From contig OZ026622.1 in assembly GCA_964020975.1 (NCBI GenBank), forward strand, positions 58,934,121 through 58,998,120: 64,000 nt of DNA, written 5' to 3'. Every line of letters starts with the position of its first letter. Position 1 is the first letter of the stretch. The notes under the pieces are model-generated. The model was not told where the DNA came from. It saw only the letters and a list, made by a program, of their open reading frames with translations, and searched no databases. Made by a program: the position numbers and the translations under genes. This DNA is from Hermodice carunculata (Eukaryota > Annelida > Polychaeta > Eunicida > Amphinomidae). Below are positions 56,768-64,000 of the stretch, piece after piece.

Positions 56768-56837
<70 letters not shown>
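55676..56837 (+). mobile_element. LINE RT-to-3'-end fragment with (AAT)n tail
   Basis: Starts in RT motif 4-5 (LSPILFGIYIDELLAKLKDS), then GCHIGNIFAGAVAYADDVAL with the YADD catalytic box at 55862-55873 and LLAPT. After a stop come FNPDKSKSAFPI and, near 56260, ELFYTAWRKVIRYLWKLPP. The 3' UTR runs to ATAAAGATTAAATAATAAT and the copy ends in a 215-bp AAT/GAT/AAC tail (56621-56837). 5'-truncated and broken by stops and frame shifts. A different lineage from the LINE at 52.1-55.3 kb judging by its RT sequence. Confidence 0.85.
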
Positions 56838-57119
56838 GAGCAAATTAGCCCGATTTGCCCTGCCATAACGACGCACTAATAATAAAGTATGCATAATGTT
56901 ATAATAATGTGATGTCCATACCAAAATATCGGATTAAAGCCAAAGATCTAATAACAGTTCGTGATGGCACATATCCTTTAAGGTTAGGTCATGATAACCA
57001 GGAAGCATGCGCAACACAGACTGGTATACTAAAGAAATCATAATCTAACTTAAAAGGTTCTCTATTATGGTGGCGCAGCACCGAAAGGGCATCGAAGGAG
57101 CGCTCGACTCATTCGTAAC
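56838..57119. other. Intronic sequence with no recognised element
   Basis: Nothing recognised. Confidence 0.35.
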
Positions 57120-57232
57120 TAATACAAGAAAAAACAACAAGGAACCTCCTCGCCCACCCCAACCCCCGAAAAGAAAAAAAATCAAAAAGAAAAAACCAAA
57201 ACAAAACAAAAAAGCAAAAACAAAACAAAACA

Positions 57233-57284
<52 letters not shown>

Positions 57285-57345
57285 AAACGAAACAAAACAA
57301 AACAAAAAACAAACAAAAAACCCAAACACGTACAAAAACAACCCC
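57120..57345 (+). repeat. A/C-only low-complexity tract
   Basis: About 225 bp, nearly all A and C on this strand, with AAAACAAAAC and CCCC runs; the same type as 43197-43575. Confidence 0.93.
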
Positions 57346-58749
57346 CCAACCCAGAACTAGAAGTTCGATGAAGCAGTGCCGGTAACTATGGTTACATGGC
57401 CATCTGCCTGACAGATCTAATTGAGTTAATTATGGACGAGGCACAACACTGAATCAGTTCATTGCAATGCACTGATACATGAAATAAATGTTGTAACTAA
57501 TTCAAAGACGTCATGTGCATGTGCATGAAAGTTAACCCTTACCAGCCATGTTGTAAGATTGAGCCAGTAGCTTTCCCTGGCGCCTCTTGGCGCCTAGACA
57601 ATGCTATGTATACATTTAACAGCGGTGCACTTGACGCTACTGTATGCGCCTATCGTTTCCACCGGAATAAGCAGAAATGTTATTTCCTAAGCAGACTTTC
57701 TCTGTGGGTCGATAGACTGTTAACCCCGGCGAAACAGTCTGCTTAGGAGGCAACCAGAAATGGTGCACCGTCGCGCAAATATTGTCGGTTTTTAAAATTA
57801 GAATGACATAAGCAACCAGTCGACAGACTGCGCCGAAGAAAGCTGTTGACTCAGATCCCAAAGGGTTATCATAATGGTCCACCTCTATTCTTTCATTTAA
57901 AACCTTTGATGAGGGCTCTGAGCAGCCGATATTTGAAGCTTTCGCTCTTTGTTGATCAGTTTACATACGAAAGGTTGATACATATTCCTACCAGCTTTGG
58001 TTTCTTGCCAGGGCAGCTTGCATTTAACAGATCACAATGTGCAATTCGTATGTAGCGAATGAAAATTTATTACAGTATTGATTTTACAGGTTACATATTA
58101 GCAATTCTGGGTACGACATTTCTATTAATACAAGTCCACATATAATATATAATATATAATATATACTTAGATGCAGTTCTCCGTAATGACTAAGTATGAC
58201 ATATGAAATCGTGCCCAGCAAATGAAACTCATAGTCCATATATACATAAACAACAGCACTCACATTTTAACATTTATTTTAAAAAGGTACTGTTTAACTA
58301 ATTCGACATTTTATAGCCCTGCAGAATTGATTTATGTTCACTTCATGACGAATTTGTTGACCCAATGTAAACGTTTACTGGGAAGTCTATATATTTTGTG
58401 CTGTGAGCATGCATCAAGCCAATATAGCACAACTTAAAAAATATCTACAAAACACACAGCCCAACCAATATTGATAACAATATGTCATTTAAGTTTCTTT
58501 GTTATTCTGAAGACGTTCATGTTATTTTTTGGTGCACAACGGACCAATTTTTGGGACCTTTTATTGTCTATTATGCGGAAAGAACTGCCTGTTTTGGAAT
58601 CCTCTCTGCCTTCTCTTCTACGAGGGATTCCCTTTGGGTTTTTTTTAGCCAGTTATCCGGCACCGAACTGTTGTCTTTGTACGGTCCAATATTAAAATCG
58701 GACAGCAGGCATATTAGAGGGCTTCTGCATATATAGAAAAAGGGTTGAA
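57346..58749. other. Intronic sequence; a 12-bp inverted repeat at 57686-57747
   Basis: CCTAAGCAGACT (57686-57697) pairs perfectly with 57736-57747 across a 38-nt loop, within TGTTATTTCCTAAGC..GCTTAGGAGGCAACC. Nothing else recognised. Confidence 0.45.
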
Positions 58750-60120
58750 TTATAATCTCCGAAACTGCTTACCCAATTGCTTTGATATCACACAGGAAAA
58801 CACCTAGGGACTCCTTGTTGTTAAATGGTTCACCAGGTGGCGCTGCAGTTTTTTTCTAATTTTTTATGAATTTTTGTGTGGTATAGCTATTTTCGACTTC
58901 TTCTCCAGAACCGTCACTCAGATTAAGCTTACACGTGGTGGATATGTTCCTTGTGGAAGGGCCAAACAAAGTTGTTCACTATGTGGGAATGCTGCGGATT
59001 CCTGTTTTTAATGATTTTTTCAATTGGGCTCCTTTGCGGTAAATGCACCTTTCCTATTGATTACCATGTAAGTCAATGGGCATTTTAATGCTAATTTACA
59101 TTTTCAAGTTCTTCTCCAAAACCGTCATCCAGATTTACTTCAAACTTGATGGCAATGTATCTTGGGTGGGTGTCTACGAGGTTTGTTCCAATGGTCATGT
59201 TCCAATGAATTTTGGATATTTTTATGATTTTTTTCAAAAAACTCTACAAAAGTTTTAATAGGAAAGTTTAACATGGGAATTTCTTGTAATGATCATAACA
59301 AAAATAATATTGACCAGATTTACTTCAAACTTGGTGGGGATGTGCCTTGGGTGGATCTGTACCAAGTTTGTTCAAATGGTCACGCTCTGTTGATTTTTGG
59401 ATTTTTTATGTTTTTTTTTGTTCTTTTTGGGGGCAAACCTTCAAAATTCTTCTCCTCTGAAACCGCTCACCCAATTGCTTTGATATCGTAAATTGACACT
59501 CCCGGGGACACCTAGTTCTCAATTTGTTCACGAGGTGGCGCTGCAATTTTTTATGTATTTTTTGCATGGTTTTGCTATTTTTCACTTGTTCTCCGAACCG
59601 TCCATCAGATTAAGCTGAAATGTGATGGATATGTTGTTGTGGAAGGGTCAAACAGTTGTTTACTAGGTGGCACTGCTTTGGATTCCTGATTTTTAAGGAT
59701 TTTCAATTCGGGTACTTATCGTTCAATGCAGCTTTCCTATTGATTACTATATATGTAAGTCAATGGGATTCTAATGCTAATTCACAGGACAACTGACACA
59801 AAATTTTTTGTTTACTTGATAACTTGAAATCTGTTTTGAGTTAGCTACACATGTTAATTATTCTGTATGAAGGTCATGCTGAGACAGTACATGAATGACC
59901 TTGACCTCGTTTGTGGGGTCACAGTGCAACATACATGAATTTTACTCTTCATTATAACTTGAGAACTACTTGAACGTTGATGTTGCACATGTAAGTGTTT
60001 TTCTATAAAGGTCAGACTTACTCAGAACATGGTGCCCTTGATCCTTTCCCAATTTCATAGAGCTGCAAGTGTGATAAATGTCAAGATCAGCTTAGGCACG
60101 GGCTGTTCACACAGCCCTCT
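58750..60120 (+). repeat. Dispersed repeat with duplicated ~0.7-kb segment and terminal hairpin
   Basis: A block starting CACCCAATTGCTTTGATATC and containing AGGTGGCGCTGCA, AACCGTC-CAGATTAAGCT and GTGGATATGTT occurs at about 58765 and again at 59465. Between them CTTGGGTGG..TTTGTTC-AATGGTCA is itself repeated (about 59159 and 59351). The region ends with GGGCTGTTCACACAGCCC at 60100-60117, a perfect 7-bp-stem hairpin, then TCTTG. Non-coding. Confidence 0.7.
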
Positions 60121-60534
60121 TGTTTCTGTCTATTGTTGCGGGGGACATAGATCCTTTGGATCACTGTGCACTTGTTAAACTTGAAACGCTGCCAAAAAAA
60201 AAGGATAGGAAAACGTAGTGAAAAACGGATCCAGTAAGTTTTACCTTTTTTCAAAACCATGTACGAACACGGACAGCGAAGCCCAACCATTACTGCAACT
60301 GATCGGATCAGACGGATCGGATGCAGTGGAAAGCCACACTTATAATGCCACAAGTGGCATTCGCAAAGTTGGCATTATGTCCCAGATATTGAATATCATA
60401 TCCGATGAATCTCCACTATATCGGGCATTGGAGTAAAATCAATGTCGGATCATTGGTAATGTTGTTTTCTGTCCTATGAACACTATTTCAACGAAAAACG
60501 TGGGAAATATGTCAAACATTATATATACATATAT

Positions 60535-60647
60535 ATGTACATACATACATACATACGTACGTACATACATACATACGTACGTACGTACATACATACATGC
60601 ATACATACATACATACATACATACATACATACATACATACATACATA
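60535..60647 (+). repeat. (ACAT)n / (ACGT)n microsatellite
   Basis: ACAT units with blocks of ACGT, 70 bp upstream of the aquaporin loop-E exon. Confidence 0.95.
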
Positions 60648-60714
60648 AACAAGACTGCTGCATTGTTTTTCAAGTTTGTAATAAATTGACCAGTTTCAAT
60701 ATTTTATGTTGCAG

Positions 60715-60795
60715 GTGCCCTATACGGGTTGTGGTATGAACACGGCAAGAAGTTTTGGTCCTGCAGTTGTGAGTGGTGCATGGCGAAACCACTGG
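60715..60795 (+). CDS. Aquaporin, second recognised coding exon (residues 180-206, loop E)
   Basis: This 81-nt exon is bounded by ttgcag| and |gtaagt and joins the exon ending at 39690 in phase 0. It encodes VPYTGCGMNTARSFGPAVV and then SGAWRNHW, 27 residues, the same length and boundaries as exon 3 of vertebrate AQP1/AQP4 genes. It supplies loop E: C185 (equivalent to the mercury-sensitive C189 of AQP1) and R191 (equivalent to R195), with the AQP1 spacing H-9-C-6-R preserved. The second signature motif is N188-T189-A190 (AAC ACG GCA) instead of NPA; P to T needs one base change (CCG to ACG). The filter is otherwise that of a water-selective channel. The following exon (expected to start near YWVGP, TM6 plus the C-terminal tail) was not found before the window ends, so the gene is partial. 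Confidence 0.93.
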
Positions 60796-61221
60796 GTAAG
60801 TATTTTGTCTCGAAAGCGTATATCCTACACTATAATGATAACGATACGTTTACAAGTTTCCATAAGATGCATAAACATATGAACCTGTTTCGTCTGAACG
60901 AATAAATTGTCCATAGTATAACATGTATACAATGGGCTGGCCTATCTTCGAACTTTCTTTCGCATCGACCTGCTTTGAGAATTACAATGAGAAATTAATA
61001 AAACAAATCACGTGCGTATAAAGTAACTTAGGACAATCTAAACTAAACTGGAATAGAAATGAAATCATTTACTTATATCAATATCACGTTAAAGGTCTCC
61101 GTCGTATAACTGTTCAAAAATTTTGTAGAACCAAGCTTTTTTTAACAAATAAAACTTGAACCATTCCATGTCATCTGCAGTATGAACGCCGTATCATTAA
61201 AGCCACGCTTAAAGCTGCGAC
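60796..61221 (+). other. Start of the next aquaporin intron
   Basis: Begins with the gtaagt donor at 60796. No exon encoding a TM6-like YWVGP start was found here or later in the window. Confidence 0.6.

Positions 61222-61287
<66 letters not shown>
61222..61287 (+). repeat. (CA)n microsatellite
   Basis: About 32 perfect units. Confidence 0.97.
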
Positions 61288-61288
<1 letters not shown>

Positions 61289-61892
61289 CATACCCCTAAA
61301 TCACGTGATCGTGGACGTGTATGTCTACGATGTGACACTGCTATTTCCAGTTATTACAAATGTATGCTTTTTAACTTTGTATCACTAATCACATGCCAAC
61401 AATGTGCTGCTTTCATATTGGTCTATCTGTGGCTGGCGCCGACATTACTTGGCGCCAGTTAGGAAGCCATACATGCAAAGATCAGAGCAGGGAATAAGGG
61501 GAATGCACAAAGCAAGTCTACCTCACTGAAAATGAAATACATTTATGTGGCGGGGCAGCTGGTTGATAAAATGCCTTGAGCCTATGTCTGGTCTTGCCCC
61601 ATGGTGAAGTGCAGAGCTCGCCAAGCATTAGAATCCTCCAGTGACGTTACTGTATTCTTCTAAGTCGCCATGAGTTTCCACGAATGGGGAGTCGTAGCAG
61701 ATGTACCATATTTTTTATCAAATGAAAGTTTTAGCTTTGAATAAATTGTGATAGCAATGTTTCATGAATGTCAAAAGTGGGATTCATGTCGTTAATCACC
61801 TTAGAACCGGGCATCGTAGAAAATTATGTTCCCCAGCCTGACCACGTCGGCGTCATTATTTTCCACGAATGATTCCCTTCAGATTATTCTGG
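61288..61892. other. Intronic sequence; short hairpin at 61433-61458
   Basis: CTGGCGCC and GGCGCCAG form a perfect 8-bp stem with a 10-nt loop. Nothing else recognised. Confidence 0.45.
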
Positions 61893-62555
<663 letters not shown>

Positions 62556-62597
62556 TTTCCAATGTTGGTTTTATTGCATTTGTATTCTGAAATATAA

Positions 62598-62835
62598 TGT
62601 TCGGGTGCACGGTTGGCCGAGCTGCAACACGCTCGCCTTTCATCTCTGTGGTTCGATTCCCGGCCGGGGAAGCATGTGAAAAGAGTTCCTACCACTCTGA
62701 CTGTGCACAGTGGTTTTCTCCGAGTCCTTCGGTTTCCTCCACCAAACATGTAGGTAGGAAGTATACGCCACGATCTGTGCCATGCAGAGTGATTAATATA
62801 GGCTTGGCCTGCTTCGCAATCCATGTAAAAGATAT
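62598..62835 (+). mobile_element. tRNA-derived SINE
   Basis: The head has an A-box-like TTGGCCGAGCTGC (about 62613) and a near-consensus B box GGTTCGATTCC (62650-62660), at tRNA-like spacing. The following TGGTTTTCTCCGAGTCCTTC and GGTTTCCTCCACC (about 62710-62745) resembles the conserved central domain found in several animal SINE superfamilies. The tRNA part does not fold as an intact tRNA, so it is not a tRNA gene. The tail is not clear. Confidence 0.75.
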
Positions 62836-62988
62836 GGGTCTATACTACTAAATATAATGTTGGCAAATATGGCTTCCTTAGCCAATGTAGTGCTTCTTCG
62901 ACAATGGAACATGAAAAAGTAGCATGACTGTGTTTCCATCGGTATCAAAATGTTCACATAATAATTGTTGAAATCTTGGTAAACTTTC

Positions 62989-62991
<3 letters not shown>

Positions 62992-63082
<91 letters not shown>

Positions 63083-63119
63083 GGATATATATATATGTAT
63101 AATATATATATATATATAT
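62992..63119 (+). repeat. (CA)n followed by (TA)n microsatellite
   Basis: CA to 63073, then ATAT/ATGGATAT and TA to 63119. Confidence 0.96.
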
Positions 63120-64000
63120 TTAAATGTGTGCCTCAGACGGATTGTTATGCAATTTGGCCAATGCATCACGTGTCCCGCTGCAAGAGTATATTTGTTGCCT
63201 CAAGAACAAATATTCGTCCCCCTAGGAACATATATTCGGGAATATTTGTTCCTCTTACGAATATTTCGTCCCCTACTATACACTTTGTATTGTCAGCTAA
63301 GTTTATTCTATGCATATGGGATGCACATTTGGCAATAATGTAAATTTAATATAATCAGCCTATGCTCAGCTGAACAAGTGCACAGTGATCGAAAGGATTT
63401 ATGTACCCCGCCACAATATACAGAAGAAAGCTACACACTGTATAGCATGTCTGGATGCACAAAAATTGATATGTTCTTGGACCCTGTGGCCTTGAAAACA
63501 GGTCAAGCTTAAAAGCAATAAAAGGCGCGCATGCCCTTGGTATGAGGCATCTCTGGTATAAATTTCATTATTCTATCTTTAAGGGTTATAGAGATATGCT
63601 GCCAGACACACGAAAATGGATATGTTCTTGGGCCTTGTTTTCAAAGTCAAAAAGAATACACAGCGCACATGCCCGTGGTATGATGAATCTCTGGTATTAA
63701 TTTCATTATTCTATCTCTTAAGGTTCTCGAGATATGATCTCGGGCGGACAGACGAACGGATGGATGGATGGACGGACACGGCCCCTATGCCTATTTATTC
63801 TATGTCCCCCTATGCCACCTTCGGTGGCGGGGGGCAACTAGATAAGCTTAATGGAAGAAGAGATTGAACTTAAACTAAGCAAAAACTAATCTAACTTAAG
63901 CTGAGCTTAATTTCGCAACCTAAAAGAAGTGAAAATAAACGTAAACAAGTTGCAAAGAATACTAGCCAACACAATAAGTCAATGTTCATACCTAAACTTA
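63120..64000 (+). repeat. Dispersed repeat with a ~150-bp tandem dimer and a GACGGACGG stretch
   Basis: The phrases GGATATGTTCTTGG, CGCGCATGCCC/CGCACATGCCC, GGTATGA, ATCTCTGGTAT and TTTCATTATTCTATCT occur twice, about 145-155 bp apart (63466-63600 and 63619-63730). Then come GAGATATGATCTCGGGCGGA, GGATGGATGGACGG and GGGGGGCAACTA near 63838. Similar GACGGACGG stretches are frequent at one end of marine-invertebrate dispersed repeats. 63840-64000 holds nothing recognised. Confidence 0.6.

Noticed and set aside
62613-62665. tRNA gene
   Set aside because: A and B boxes are present, but the arms do not pair as an intact tRNA and SINE-type sequence follows directly.

Overview
The window is AT-rich, intron- and repeat-dominated animal DNA. 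It has one recognisable host gene, a partial aquaporin, and otherwise a dense mix of microsatellites, tandem arrays and decayed transposable elements. Animal LINE fragments, a tRNA-derived SINE with animal-type central sequence, and an aquaporin with the vertebrate-like 81-nt third coding exon point to a marine invertebrate. The Helitron-like elements with core tandem repeats plus a microsatellite resemble those described in bivalves, so a mollusc is my first guess, held weakly; brachiopod, hemichordate or lancelet cannot be excluded.

Layout. 1-38.6 kb holds no supported gene: two small TA-flanked MITEs (370-565, 1516-1691), a foldback (9139-9254), nine of eleven copies of a Helitron-like superfamily (4.9-7.5, 12.6-13.4, 18.8-19.9, 20.6-21.6, 22.5-23.1, 25.4-26.6 kb), a ~140-bp tandem array (26.8-27.9 kb), a 31-33-bp minisatellite (28.3-28.8 kb), a LINE 3' end (31.7 kb), a long GATA tract (32.4 kb) and a LINE (34.8-36.2 kb) that lacks its reverse transcriptase and carries an insertion. 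39.15-39.69 kb is the first recognised aquaporin coding exon. A 21,024-bp intron follows (39,691-60,714), holding four LINE copies or fragments, one Helitron-like copy, a TA-rich 0.6-kb tandem array, several hairpin elements and A/C-only tracts. The next coding exon is 60,715-60,795. The last exon (TM6 and C-terminus) was not found before 64,000 and probably lies downstream; 60.8-64 kb holds another Helitron-like copy, a SINE and simple repeats.

Aquaporin. Both exons join in phase 0. Together they give TM1-TM5, loop B with NPA, loop E and the complete water-type aromatic/arginine filter (F51, H176, C185, R191). The second NPA reads NTA, which is rare and is the main coding oddity.

The most interesting non-genic system is the Helitron-like superfamily. 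Eleven copies share a 3' palindrome followed by a CTAG-like end and a flanking T, a 5' hairpin that keeps pairing when its sequence changes, a microsatellite slot next to that hairpin, and one of two unrelated core arrays with nearly equal periods (~140 and ~145 bp). One core family scatters perfect DR1 nuclear-receptor-type sites. Boundaries and identities were read by eye, without alignment or database search.
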